Shown here: positions 9,807 to 18,398 of the stretch, one piece after another
How positions within the stretch are numbered: position 1 is the first letter of the stretch
Layout of the letters: each line of letters opens with the position of its first letter
DNA from: Mucilaginibacter gotjawali
GTDB taxonomy: Bacteria > Bacteroidota > Bacteroidia > Sphingobacteriales > Sphingobacteriaceae
DNA: 64,000 nucleotides
Assembly (NCBI RefSeq): GCF_002355435.1
Contig: NZ_AP017313.1
Span: 4,216,001 to 4,280,000, forward strand
Direction: 5' to 3'
Notes under the pieces: generated by a model
What the model was told of the DNA's origin: nothing
Database searches by the model: none
Seen by the model: only the letters and a program-made list of their open reading frames with translations
Position numbers and translations under genes: made by a program

Positions 9807-10250
9807 ATGAATAAAATATTATGGTACTGCCTGGCGGCGCTGCCGCTTCACCACCTGCTACTGACCTCCGTCTACGGTTTCAGGGTTCACCCGATTACGG
9901 GTAAATACGCCTTTCACAGTGGCGTAGACCTACGGGCAAGACGCGATACGGTATATGCTGTACTCGATGGTGTGGTGACAGATGCCGGTTATGACCGTTT
10001 GTCGGGTATTTATATCCGGCTGGATCACGGTGATTTCCAGAGCAGCTATGGCCACCTTTCCCAAATCCTGGTCATTCCGGGGGACAGCGTTGCTGCGGGT
10101 GACGTCATCGCGATTTCCGGTTCAACAGGTAGGTCAACCGGGGAGCACCTCCACTTCAGCGTTGCTTTTCATCACATCAGTATCGATCCGCTCAAATTCC
10201 TGCTGGACATTCAAAAACTTAATCAACAACATAAGGAGATAAAACAATGA
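9807..10250 (+). CDS. M23-family peptidase (LytM-like)
   Basis: This 147-aa zinc endopeptidase domain probably cleaves peptidoglycan cross-links to let the mating apparatus cross the wall. The motifs are complete: HSGVD (first zinc ligands), SYGHLS and GEHLHFSV (catalytic and third zinc ligand). There is hardly any N-terminal extension; the domain starts within 25 residues, and residues 1-20 (ILWYCLAALPLHHLLL) could act as an export signal or anchor. The 3' end overlaps the next start by ATGA, so it is in one operon with the ArdC-like gene. Confidence 0.9.
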   Translation: MNKILWYCLAALPLHHLLLTSVYGFRVHPITGKYAFHSGVDLRARRDTVYAVLDGVVTDAGYDRLSGIYIRLDHGDFQSSYGHLSQILVIPGDSVAAGDVIAISGSTGRSTGEHLHFSVAFHHISIDPLKFLLDIQKLNQQHKEIKQ

Positions 10251-11473
10251 GTAACAATTTCAAATCATTAAATGAAAAGGTCAGTGAAAAAATGATCTCG
10301 GATTTAAAAAGGGGCATTTCGGTTTTTCAGAAACCCGACAACAGCCCGAACAGCATGCTGCCGTTCAATATCGAAAGCGGGAACCGCTATACAGGCGCAG
10401 CCGCGCTGACCCTGCTGATGCAACGACGGGATGATCCGCGTTGGGCGACCTTCAACCAGGCAAACCGGAACCGCACCGCCGTATTGGCAGGATCAACAGG
10501 TACTTTCATCAACTTTCATTCAAATTATGCCATCAAAATCGTATTTGAGAACGGCCAGCCGGTGCTGCGCGAGAACGGTTCACAGCGTACCGAAAAGATA
10601 AGGTTGAAAGAACCGGAACTCGTAGAGGCTAAAGTTTTCAATGGGGAGCAGTTACGCAAACTGCCTAAATGGGAAAAGGAGCCGCAGCAACTTACACCGG
10701 CAGAAAGAGCGCAGGTGATACTGGATAACAGCAAAGCAGTCATCGAACACGGCGGCGATGAAATGGTTTATGACGCCAAATCGGATACTATTGTCCTGCC
10801 GGAAATGGAGCAATTTGCAAAGCCGGAACAGTATTACGCCGAAGCACTGCACCAGCTCGCGCACCGAACAGCCGCACAGGAATTAGATCAATCACAGGAA
10901 TCGGCTGTGGACGAGTCGTCGCACAGTAAAATAGAACTGCGCACCAATCTGGCTTCGCTGTTCTTAAGCAAAGAACTCAACCTGCCTTACGACCTCAATT
11001 ACCACGTGGGCTATGTAAATAGCTGGGCGCAGGTAATGAAAGGCGACCCGGCTGAATTGTTTAATGCTGCCGGCGACGCGCAGAAAATTGTGGATCGTAT
11101 TCTGGGCTTTGAACGGCAGATCGCGCAGCAACAGGAGGCGCATCAGGAACAGCAAAATGAACTACCGGCTCAACACCAGCCTGCGGCTGAAACTTCATTT
11201 AATCCCGACAAGCTGAATAAGGGCGAAGTCATTCCCTATGACGGCAAGGAGTTTAAAGTGGTGGCCGAATTGAAAAACAAAGTTTACCAGATGCAGGACC
11301 TGAGCGATAACCGCAAATTTAAAATGAGCTCAAAAGATGCCCTGTTTGCCAACTTACTGGAAGCACGCAATTATTCACAGGAAAATGTTCTGGACCGTAA
11401 TGAGGCCCGCGAAACGGGACAGGATACTTCTGTCCAGGAAGAAGAAAACCAGGGTTACAGCATAAGTATTTAA
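10247..11473 (+). CDS. ArdC-like antirestriction/primase-associated protein with altered zincin motif
   Basis: This 408-aa protein resembles ArdC and TraC-primase N-terminal regions: an ssDNA-binding-like N-terminal half (RYTGAAALTLLMQRRDDPRWATFNQA) and a zincin-like second half. In ArdC-type proteins the latter carries HELxH followed by an EELVAE helix. Here the motif reads ALHQLAHRT, so the catalytic Glu is Gln, and the following helix reads KIELRTNLASLFL. The C-terminus has a Gln-rich linker and a small beta domain (VIPYDGKEFKVVAELKNKVY). The role is probably protecting or binding entering DNA during transfer; peptidase activity is doubtful. It lies in the transfer operon. Confidence 0.72.
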   Translation: MSNNFKSLNEKVSEKMISDLKRGISVFQKPDNSPNSMLPFNIESGNRYTGAAALTLLMQRRDDPRWATFNQANRNRTAVLAGSTGTFINFHSNYAIKIVFENGQPVLRENGSQRTEKIRLKEPELVEAKVFNGEQLRKLPKWEKEPQQLTPAERAQVILDNSKAVIEHGGDEMVYDAKSDTIVLPEMEQFAKPEQYYAEALHQLAHRTAAQELDQSQESAVDESSHSKIELRTNLASLFLSKELNLPYDLNYHVGYVNSWAQVMKGDPAELFNAAGDAQKIVDRILGFERQIAQQQEAHQEQQNELPAQHQPAAETSFNPDKLNKGEVIPYDGKEFKVVAELKNKVYQMQDLSDNRKFKMSSKDALFANLLEARNYSQENVLDRNEARETGQDTSVQEEENQGYSISI

Positions 11474-11485
11474 AAAAAATAAAAC

Positions 11486-12265
11486 ATGATTAAGCAAGTA
11501 TTTAACTGGCAGGATCTTCCGATGGAAGAACTGGAAAAAATTCATTTGGCAAAAGACGGCGAACTGCTCCTCGAGAAGGATGATCTGACACAGCTATTGT
11601 CCGGGAGGCGTACCAGTATGCTGCGGCTGGAAGATCTGGAATTGGATGGGCTGCGAATAGAAGTACTGGACGCGAAGCTGTCTTTAAAAGAAAATAAGGA
11701 CGGCAGTATCGGTTTGCTATTGCACCCTATTTACCGTAAACCGGATATACCTTCGTTTCTGACCGCCGCACAGGCCGAAATGCTGGAGAAAGGCGATATC
11801 ATCAGTCTTCAAAAGATGATCTTTGACGATGAGGGCCACGCCAAAGAAGTGCTGGTGGAGTTTGATAAAGATACCAACGAATTTATCATCACCGACACGG
11901 AAAAGATCCAGGCGCCGGATATGATCAATGGCATTCCTTTGACTGCTGAACAGAAGGACAGGTATAAAAAGGGCAGGGAAGTGGAAACACCGGACGGCAC
12001 GACCATCCAATATTCCGGTACTGACAAGCAGGGTATCCGTTCGGATAAGCTTGCGCTGATCGCATCGATCATTGTAGACGGCGGCGTTTCCTATATGCTG
12101 TACAAAGGTTTACACGCTTTGTGGGGTAAGGAAGATAAAAAAAGAGGTGTTGGCAAAAATTACCATGAGGCCCTGAAAGAAATGCAGCAACGGGAGTCAA
12201 GGGATTTTGCGAAGCCGGTGCAGGATGACCTTGACAACGAACATAGCGAAACCATTTCCCGCTGA
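11486..12265 (+). CDS. DUF4099/DUF3945-like protein of conjugative elements
   Basis: This 259-aa protein matches the style of Bacteroidota conjugative-element proteins with DUF4099 and DUF3945 segments: an N-terminal LEKDDLTQLLSGRRT block, then FLTAAQAEMLEKGDIISLQK and GIPLTAEQKDRYKKGREVETPDG repeats. A short hydrophobic stretch (LALIASIIVDGGVSYMLYKG) lies near residue 205. The tail is charged. Its biochemical role is unknown. It overlaps the next gene at one base (TGATG), so translation is coupled. The domain naming is from memory of the families and not from a search. Confidence 0.6.
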   Translation: MIKQVFNWQDLPMEELEKIHLAKDGELLLEKDDLTQLLSGRRTSMLRLEDLELDGLRIEVLDAKLSLKENKDGSIGLLLHPIYRKPDIPSFLTAAQAEMLEKGDIISLQKMIFDDEGHAKEVLVEFDKDTNEFIITDTEKIQAPDMINGIPLTAEQKDRYKKGREVETPDGTTIQYSGTDKQGIRSDKLALIASIIVDGGVSYMLYKGLHALWGKEDKKRGVGKNYHEALKEMQQRESRDFAKPVQDDLDNEHSETISR

Positions 12266-12894
12266 TGCACCCTTTTTTAACCCGGCTGGGCATTGAGCCG
12301 GAAGTACAGGCATTCTTCGAACCTTTTTACCGGGCGGATGAATTGAGAAACCTGCTGTTTGACTACGGCGACGGCGTGGAACATTTCGGCTTTGCCTTTC
12401 ACAAAGTACCGTTTTCCCAAAACTTCTGGATGGCGGGCAACCGTAATTTTCGGCAAGTCAGGCAGGTCGTCATCTGCGCCTCGGCTATGGAAGCGGTTTC
12501 CTGGCTGAAAAATAAGCAGGCTGCCTTTCCTTTTTTTGATGGCCTCTTATTCCTGTCTGCCGGTGTTTATCCCCTTCCCGTTCATTACCGCTGGATAGCA
12601 GACCATTTATCTGTTAAAGAATTCCGATTGGTCTTTGGCCGTGATTTGACCGGCAGGGTAGCCGACCTTAAACTGGCAGCAGGTATCAGGCAATGGCCGG
12701 TAGAGATTTACCATCACGACGACAAGATTGTGGTTAGCTTCCGTTCCGAGGTTTTTTTTTTCAGCCAGGAAACTTTCAGTCTGAATGCTTTTGAGAAAGC
12801 AGCAAAATATCGCTTTGGCATTCCTGCCGATAAACCAAAAGGTTTCGACAGCTATTTTGACCAATTAAAGGCAAACGCCTTTTTCGCCACTTAA
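12265..12894 (+). CDS. Degenerate Toprim-like protein, conjugative-element family
   Basis: This 209-aa protein is found directly after the DUF4099-like gene. Two segments recall a Toprim fold: VVICASAMEAVSWL (strand then helix, where an active Toprim has Glu) and FRLVFGRDLTGRVADLKLA (strand, then D-x-x-x-G-R, where active members have DxD). The first acidic residue is missing, so nickase or primase chemistry is unlikely. It may be a DNA-binding remnant fold. The similarity is weak and read by eye, and hypothetical protein is the safe call. Confidence 0.45.
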   Translation: MHPFLTRLGIEPEVQAFFEPFYRADELRNLLFDYGDGVEHFGFAFHKVPFSQNFWMAGNRNFRQVRQVVICASAMEAVSWLKNKQAAFPFFDGLLFLSAGVYPLPVHYRWIADHLSVKEFRLVFGRDLTGRVADLKLAAGIRQWPVEIYHHDDKIVVSFRSEVFFFSQETFSLNAFEKAAKYRFGIPADKPKGFDSYFDQLKANAFFAT

Positions 12895-12904
12895 TTCTAA
12901 ATTT

Positions 12905-13378
12905 ATGGAACTTGAAAACTTGAATTCGCCGCAGGCGATCAGCCTGCGGCCTGCCGCTATTTTTGCGTTGATAAAAGTATTTCCGCTGATCATCCTTACG
13001 TTGGGCTTTTTGTTTTTAGCCTGGTGGATCTTCCCGGCTTTTATATGGCTGAGCCTGATTACGTTAGGGATGACCCTCTACCGTTTGACCTATATCCGCA
13101 AAATCAACTATTTGGTTACGCCTGAATTCGTCCGGATCAGCCGGGGTATTTTTTTTAGGCGGACAGACCAGGTGGAGCTTTTTCGCGTCAAAGACTACAT
13201 TTTAACGCAGTCATTTTTATTGCAGGTATTCCGCTTAATGGACCTGGAATTGACAAGTACTGACCCGGTTAATCCGGTGATCTGGCTGCGGGGTATCCCG
13301 CATAGCAACCTCATAGACACCATCCGGGAGCATGTGCAGGAAACCCGGCAGCACAATAGAATTTACGAGATTAATTAA
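12905..13378 (+). CDS. Bacterial PH-domain membrane protein (bPH2/YdbT-like)
   Basis: This 157-aa protein has two close membrane helices (residues 20-60: IFALIKVFPLIILTLGFLF, WIFPAFIWLSLITLGM) followed by a bPH2-like beta domain with YLVTPEFVRISRGIFFRRTDQVELFR in two stretches, the typical 'R-G-x-x-x-R-x-x-x-V-x-L-x-R' pattern. It sits in the inner membrane. Its function in the element is unknown. It begins 10 bp after the preceding stop and is probably co-transcribed. Confidence 0.75.
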   Translation: MELENLNSPQAISLRPAAIFALIKVFPLIILTLGFLFLAWWIFPAFIWLSLITLGMTLYRLTYIRKINYLVTPEFVRISRGIFFRRTDQVELFRVKDYILTQSFLLQVFRLMDLELTSTDPVNPVIWLRGIPHSNLIDTIREHVQETRQHNRIYEIN

Positions 13379-13506
13379 ACTTTTTTGTAAAAAAACTTTC
13401 TAAAAACTAACATATTTAGTATATTTAAGGTATGAACCATCAGGCGTTGCCGCTAAAAATCAATGCATCTGATAGTTCATTGTCAATAAAAAAATAAAAT
13501 ACTCCT

Positions 13507-13734
13507 ATGAAAACGGCACTCATCTTCCTGTTTACCACGTTTATTTCCATTGCCTGCCTCATGTCGGCGCTGGGTTCCCCGCATCCTGTACTGCTCTATC
13601 TCATCGGCTTTGGCGTATGGGGATTGTTCCTTTGGCATTGCTCCCTGCGGATGAAGAAAAAAGAGGAAAGACGTATGCACGAACAACAGTTCCAGGAGTT
13701 TATGCGCCAGCAGACACGCAAGCCGCAGCGTTGA
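13507..13734 (+). CDS. Small two-helix membrane protein
   Basis: This 75-aa protein has two predicted membrane helices (residues 4-22 and 28-46) and a basic, Gln-rich cytoplasmic tail (RMKKKEERRMHEQQFQEF). I do not recognise a family. The TATATTTAAG stretch near 13420 could contribute to its promoter, but no clear TAnnTTTG box is seen. It is the last co-oriented gene of the conjugation module. Confidence 0.55.
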   Translation: MKTALIFLFTTFISIACLMSALGSPHPVLLYLIGFGVWGLFLWHCSLRMKKKEERRMHEQQFQEFMRQQTRKPQR

Positions 13735-13774
13735 GTCCAACTTCATTTTTACAAAGCATAAATAAATTTATTAG

Positions 13775-13782
13775 TACCTTTG
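13775..13782 (+). promoter_or_regulatory. Bacteroidota -7 promoter box for small RNA candidate
   Basis: TACCTTTG matches the TAnnTTTG -7 consensus. No gene starts downstream on this strand; the transcript would run into the two-hairpin structure and the terminator ending at 13866. Confidence 0.6.
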
Positions 13783-13787
13783 TATTT

Positions 13788-13866
13788 CATATGGCAGGTA
13801 CTCTACTTGCCTTTTGTGATAAGGTTTAGGTTAAAGCCCGCAAGCTGCGAGAGTAAGCGGGCTTTT
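13788..13866 (+). ncRNA. Candidate small RNA, about 75 nt, two hairpins
   Basis: A promoter box (13775-13782) is followed by a first hairpin, GGCAGGTA (13793-13800) and TACTTGCC (13804-13811) with one G-U pair, then a linker, then a second hairpin with a T-rich end. No plausible reading frame lies in it (the ATG at 13791 starts a short frame with no recognisable content). The size and layout fit a regulatory RNA, perhaps of transfer or copy control. The expression and exact ends are inferred. Confidence 0.5.
13833..13866 (+). terminator. Rho-independent terminator of small RNA candidate
   Basis: AAAGCCCGC (13833-13841) pairs with GCGGGCTTT (13857-13865) and is followed by TTATTTT. The loop is 15 nt. 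Confidence 0.75.
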
Positions 13867-14034
13867 ATTTTCCGCCTTATTTTATGGAGGTTAGTATTAA
13901 GATGATGTTCTGTTGCCAACTGACCAGAGATCAGTCTGAAAAGTTTGAGGATATAAATGTTAAGCACAGCCATTAGCAAGTCTGAACAGGTTTACGCAAA
14001 ATCATCTGCCGCTTGCAATCAAAATTTTGTCACA

Positions 14035-14832
14035 TTAACCATCGGCTTGGCTGGTGTACTTGGCTATAAATTCTTTTTTCTTTACTGCCTGTAAATAAAG
14101 CAACGGTGAAGGTTCTTGAGTTCTTTGTTTGATCAGGTATAAAGATTCATCACCGAAGTCGAGGAAAACCGGCGCATTGGATTTAAGCCATCCGCTTACT
14201 TTGTTCTTCCAGCTAAAAAGCCAATATTGTTTTTCACTTTTATCAAATTCTTCAACTACTAACCGCAACTCCGGATCTTCAAGGGTGAAACTCCTGAGCA
14301 GCCCTTTTTGTCTATGCCAGTTGTATTCATCCTTTACATAGAAACGGGGAGACTTAGCTAAGCCGTTATGATCAACTACAAAGTAAAAGTCAACCAAAAA
14401 AAGAGATTTAGGATTTGGTGTGGCACTGGCAAATGTAAATTGTTCTTTGAAAGGCTGCGCGTTGACTACCCAGATCAGCTTTTTGTAAAATGTGTTCCGG
14501 CTTTCTAATTCTTTTGATGATAAGGGGGAGTGCTGAAATTCTATCGTCATGCCTTGTGGCGTATGAATATCAGCCCGGTGAAACTCTCCCGATTGCTCAT
14601 CCCGAAAAATCACCTCGCGCCATGCCGGCGCAAAATTGTTTTGCCAGTCCAGATGCCATTGCGTCATTGGCTCCCACCAAGGGTCGCAGTCGATGCGTTG
14701 CGTATGCGCCCAATGATGAATTTTAATGGAGCCACATTTGGCAATTACATAGTTGCCGCAGCCCGGACAAATGCCTTTCAGGCCCGTGGTCGGCTCTCTC
14801 AATTGTCCGTCAACGTTTGCGTAGCGTATCAT
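14035..14832 (-). CDS. CoiA-like competence/nuclease protein
   Basis: This ~265-aa protein belongs to the CoiA-like family, whose members carry a restriction-endonuclease-like fold and are linked to DNA uptake and recombination. It has a zinc-ribbon-like start (CPGCG), the HHWAH motif, then DPWWEPMTQWH and HRADIHTPQGMTIEFQHS, where the D...E-F-Q-H segment is the nuclease core. I place the start at ATG 14832, not at a TTG nine bases upstream, because the TTG overlaps a promoter box (14839-14846). The mRNA would then have almost no leader. The gene faces the conjugation module and begins the cargo. Confidence 0.8.
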   Translation of the reverse strand: MIRYANVDGQLREPTTGLKGICPGCGNYVIAKCGSIKIHHWAHTQRIDCDPWWEPMTQWHLDWQNNFAPAWREVIFRDEQSGEFHRADIHTPQGMTIEFQHSPLSSKELESRNTFYKKLIWVVNAQPFKEQFTFASATPNPKSLFLVDFYFVVDHNGLAKSPRFYVKDEYNWHRQKGLLRSFTLEDPELRLVVEEFDKSEKQYWLFSWKNKVSGWLKSNAPVFLDFGDESLYLIKQRTQEPSPLLYLQAVKKKEFIAKYTSQADG

Positions 14833-14838
14833 CAGATA

Positions 14839-14846
14839 CAAAGGTA
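14839..14846 (-). promoter_or_regulatory. Bacteroidota -7 box before the CoiA-like gene
   Basis: On the minus strand the bases read TACCTTTG, a match to TAnnTTTG. The start codon at 14832 lies 7 bases downstream, so the transcript is probably leaderless or nearly so. Confidence 0.55.
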
Positions 14847-15054
14847 AGGTTCAAAGCTGAAAGCAACGGTGGTGTAACGAGTCGAAAATCTTTGTGTCAC
14901 CGGTTCTAGCTCAGTTTTTACCGCAAAAAAGTGAAAAGCCTCAAGATTAAAGTGAAGAGGTTTTGCATTTAACCCAGCCAATGCTGGCAAAAAACCGTTT
15001 TGTAACCCTTTATGCTTATCCAACAAATTTTAAGCCTGATCCCTGGTCCGGGGA

Positions 15055-15882
15055 TCAAAGTACATTCATTTTAAGGAGAGTCTCGAGCCGACCATCCTTT
15101 TCCCAGAATTTCCGTGTCTTTGACCAATAATGGAAAGCCTCTTGCTTGCTCCCTAAAGGAAAAACCCCTTCAAAAATATAAGACTGTTCAAACTCGTCAA
15201 ATGGAAACTCATGTACTGCTTTAGCAAATTCTGCTGCTACATGGGGAAATGCGGATTTAGCAATGGCCAGTTGGGAGATCGCCTCCTCCGTTTTGTCGAG
15301 TTGCAATAATGCTAAGGCTTTTCCGTAAAGAAAATCAGCAGAATAATCCCCCTCATATTCCTCCTCCAGCTTAAGAATTTTTAAGTACTCTTCCCTCCAT
15401 AGTAAACACTCCAGCATCAAGTAACGGATGCCCTGGTTGTCTGCCGGATTTACCCTTAACAAAAAATCCAAAGCGCCTTCAGCTCTTTCATAATCCTTTG
15501 CTTTAAACAATTCTACAGCATAAGCCTGAAACACGCGTAACAACGGCCGGTTATCCATATGGCTCCAAAGTATCTGGTCATAGCCTATAATGAAATCAGC
15601 CGGAAGGGCTTCTTTGGCAATGTGCCAGGCTTTAATGATCAGCGCATTGCCTTCGATGCTTTTGTTTCGGTCATTAAAAAGCAGCCCCAGGTGCAAAATG
15701 GCATCCATATGGGCATCTCCACATGCGCGGATTATTTTTTTGAATATCCTTTCTGCTTTAGCGGGGGCCTGGTCCATTAAGTCTACGGCGTCCCAAAACT
15801 GCTCTTCATAGGGCTCAATAACTTCCGGATTAACAGTCCGCCAATGCTCTCCTAAGTCTTTTTGTAAAAACGGTTGATTCAT
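15055..15882 (-). CDS. Tetratricopeptide-like helical repeat protein
   Basis: This 275-aa protein is built of helix pairs of TPR style: AKAERIFKKIIRACGDAHMDA, then YERAEGALDFLLRVNPADNQ, then FLYGKALALLQLDKTEEAI with the A-L-x(7)-A spacing of TPR units. There is no signal peptide or membrane segment. It may be a scaffold. No partner is evident: the CoiA-like gene lies downstream on the same strand after 220 bp of noncoding sequence. A GAAAGGA ribosome-binding-like sequence precedes ATG 15882. Confidence 0.55.
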   Translation of the reverse strand: MNQPFLQKDLGEHWRTVNPEVIEPYEEQFWDAVDLMDQAPAKAERIFKKIIRACGDAHMDAILHLGLLFNDRNKSIEGNALIIKAWHIAKEALPADFIIGYDQILWSHMDNRPLLRVFQAYAVELFKAKDYERAEGALDFLLRVNPADNQGIRYLMLECLLWREEYLKILKLEEEYEGDYSADFLYGKALALLQLDKTEEAISQLAIAKSAFPHVAAEFAKAVHEFPFDEFEQSYIFEGVFPLGSKQEAFHYWSKTRKFWEKDGRLETLLKMNVL

Positions 15883-16274
15883 CCTTTCGTAATAATAGGG
15901 TGCAATAATAACGAAAATGGATCAGGCATTTTATTCTTGATTATATTATAGGTCCAGTCGTTATCTGATTAGGAGGCAATGGGTGCATATATAATCAGTG
16001 ATTATATATGCCAACGAATTACTGCAGAGAATCAACAGGCCTGAGTTATTTACCAGGCCACTCAATTTGAGTTTGTACCTGGGAAAGGAGATGGGACAAT
16101 CACCAACCTCATCCAAAACGCTTGTCTGTAAACTTCATTTTTCAGATTATGAAGTTTGTCAGTCTGTTAAATTCATCGATCAGATTAACTTTGAGATCAT
16201 TTTCTACCCTTGAATTATTTATTAAATAAGAATAAAATTTTGTCGATATTTCGGGATCGAACCAATCATAACAT
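15883..16274. other. Intergenic region between divergent genes
   Basis: This 392-bp stretch separates the minus-strand TPR-like gene from the plus-strand Septu-like operon. It holds a perfect 27-bp palindrome (15985-16011). A 71-codon GTG-started frame at 15998-16213 shows no recognisable features and I do not call it. The AT-rich sequence before 16275 could hold the operon promoter, but I see no clear TAnnTTTG box. Confidence 0.6.
15985..16011. promoter_or_regulatory. Perfect palindrome, possible operator
   Basis: GCATATATAATCA (15985-15997) and TGATTATATATGC (15999-16011) are perfect inverted copies around one G. A 13-bp perfect dyad is the size of a dimeric repressor site. It lies about 265 bp upstream of the Septu-like ATPase and 100 bp upstream of the divergent gene. 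Confidence 0.5.
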
Positions 16275-18398
16275 ATGCCTGAAACCACTCCTACAAACGA
16301 TGTTAAGATCATTGCCATAAAGCCCTGCACAGGATGCCATAAAGATTACCTTCGGGTTCTGAAAAAAGACCATCTGTATTACCTCTGCAATGATTACGTT
16401 ATTGATGAAAAAACAGATGCTATCACTTACACACCCTCGATCTCTGAAAACCTGTTTACGCAGGTCGCAGACGAAGAAAAGATAAAGGTCAGCATATCTG
16501 CCATAGCCGGACAAAACGGATCTGGAAAAAGCTCACTTATAGAATTGCTTTTCATGGCGGTAAATAATCTCGCTATTGATAAAGGTTTGAACAAAGATCT
16601 GGAGCCGGTTAGACAGATCAACGTGGAGTTATTCTGTCTGATTGGTTTTTACTACAAAATAAGGATCTTCAACCAAAAGATCAGCGTTTTTAAATATAAA
16701 GATGATTTTACGTTGAGAAGAACGACTGAAAAGGACTTTAAACTGGATGATTTCTTTTTTACCATAGCGATCAACTATTCTCTTTATGCCCATAACCTGA
16801 GCGATATCAGAACAGGTCAGAAAGACTGGCTCTCAGGGCTTTTTCATAAGAATGATGCTTACCAAACTCCGCTGGTCATAAACCCCAAGCGTGACAAGGG
16901 AATTATCGACATAAATTCGGAGAACAGCCTGGTCAAGATCCGCCTGATCGCCACGCTGCTTAGGCAGAACAATGATCCGGAATTTAGCTTTAGAAGAACC
17001 ACGGATAATCTCGTAGCGACCAAACTACAGTTGAGGGTAAACAGGGGTAAGTCAAAGCATTCACTATATGATATTCCAGACCCCAACCGGAAAAACAGAA
17101 GATTGGATATCAAGTTAGCAGATCTTCCTAATGTCATTAAAGACAAAGAGGACATCATGAATAGGATCAACAAAAAGTATCCGTTCAATTACAAAGGCAA
17201 TAAAACCGGCGTAGAATCAGCGGCAACAGATTATTTGATTGGCAAAATGGTCAGTATAGCTGTAACATATGATGAATATAAAGTTGAGAACTATTATTCA
17301 ATCGAAGAGGGGTGCTTTGATCTAAGCAAGATCGATAAATACATTTCACAACTGCTTGATGATCCCAGCCATATCGTTTTTAAATTCCGGCAGACGCTTA
17401 ACTTTATGCGCTATCCCAATTTAAAATGGGAAGCTGCCAATTTGGGGCTTAATGATCTGTCAGCACGATTAAATAAGATAATCAGCGAAGAAAAGGATAT
17501 TAAGCTGCGGATTGAGGACCTTGTACCGCCACCGATATTCTTCATGGATATTCTGCTTGCCCCCATCGCCGATACAGATAAGATCCTTCCGGACGAGGAA
17601 CTTATCGAGTTCCGGACGTTGAGCTCCGGGGAAAAGCAAATGGTATACTCGATCAGCTCAGTACTATATCACTTAATCAACCTGGATTCGGTCCGTAAAA
17701 AGGATGAAAGCTCAAAAGCCAAATACAAATTCGTTAACATCATTCTTGAGGAGGTAGAACTGTATTTCCACCCCGAAATGCAGCGCTGTTTTATCAGGAA
17801 CCTACTTGATAGCATTCGAAATGTTCGCTTGAAAACAATCAAGGGCATCAATATCTGCTTTGTCACCCATTCACCATTCATTCTTTCTGATATACCCGAT
17901 GCCAATGTTATGTTCCTTAAAGTGATCGACCAGGTATCTATACAGGTAAACCGCGAAGAGAAAACCTTTGGTGCTAACATCCATGACCTACTGGCGGACG
18001 GATTTTTCATGGAAAATGGATTTTGCGGAGCCTATGCTGTCAGGAAAATCACTGAAACAATCAACTTTCTGGAATACCACCAAACGCAGAAGGAGTTGCG
18101 GGATGACGACAGGCTGAGGGAGAGTGCAGTTGATAAGGCGCTACCGCAAGTATTACTCACCAGGGCAGAAAGAGAAAGGAAACAGCAACAGATGAATGAG
18201 CTGGAGAAGCTATTTACCGAGAATGACAAGATGGAACATCAGAAGCTGATTAAGTCTATCGGCGAGCCAGTGCTCTCCATTAAGCTGCTTGAAATGTATG
18301 ATCAGGTATTCAATACCAGCCGTAAGGAATTTCTGGAAGACCAGATTGCCCGGCTGAACGAGGAACTTTCTAATATCAATAAGCATGCTGTTTCTTGA
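16275..18398 (+). CDS. ptuA: Septu-like AAA/ABC-type ATPase, copy 1 (PtuA-like)
   Basis: This 707-aa ATPase is the sensor/motor half of a Septu-type phage-defence pair. It has Walker A GQNGSGKSS near residue 79, an ABC signature LSSGEKQ near 449, Walker B IILEEVELYFHP near 490 (Glu-Glu in place of Asp-Glu), and an H-loop FVTHSPFILSD near 530. A conserved C-terminal block TFGANIHDLLADGFFMENG and a helical tail follow. The same blocks recur in the ATPase at 34610, with a shorter middle. The known family members work with an HNH nuclease, and the next gene overlaps this one by 14 bp and encodes one. Septu assignment is by domain pairing; other ATPase/HNH defence pairs (for example retron-linked ones) are the alternative, and no reverse transcriptase is near. 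Confidence 0.82.
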   Translation: MPETTPTNDVKIIAIKPCTGCHKDYLRVLKKDHLYYLCNDYVIDEKTDAITYTPSISENLFTQVADEEKIKVSISAIAGQNGSGKSSLIELLFMAVNNLAIDKGLNKDLEPVRQINVELFCLIGFYYKIRIFNQKISVFKYKDDFTLRRTTEKDFKLDDFFFTIAINYSLYAHNLSDIRTGQKDWLSGLFHKNDAYQTPLVINPKRDKGIIDINSENSLVKIRLIATLLRQNNDPEFSFRRTTDNLVATKLQLRVNRGKSKHSLYDIPDPNRKNRRLDIKLADLPNVIKDKEDIMNRINKKYPFNYKGNKTGVESAATDYLIGKMVSIAVTYDEYKVENYYSIEEGCFDLSKIDKYISQLLDDPSHIVFKFRQTLNFMRYPNLKWEAANLGLNDLSARLNKIISEEKDIKLRIEDLVPPPIFFMDILLAPIADTDKILPDEELIEFRTLSSGEKQMVYSISSVLYHLINLDSVRKKDESSKAKYKFVNIILEEVELYFHPEMQRCFIRNLLDSIRNVRLKTIKGINICFVTHSPFILSDIPDANVMFLKVIDQVSIQVNREEKTFGANIHDLLADGFFMENGFCGAYAVRKITETINFLEYHQTQKELRDDDRLRESAVDKALPQVLLTRAERERKQQQMNELEKLFTENDKMEHQKLIKSIGEPVLSIKLLEMYDQVFNTSRKEFLEDQIARLNEELSNINKHAVS

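Noticed and set aside
15998..16213. 71-aa GTG-started ORF before the Septu-like operon
   Set aside because: It starts inside the palindrome and has no recognisable feature; kept as intergenic.
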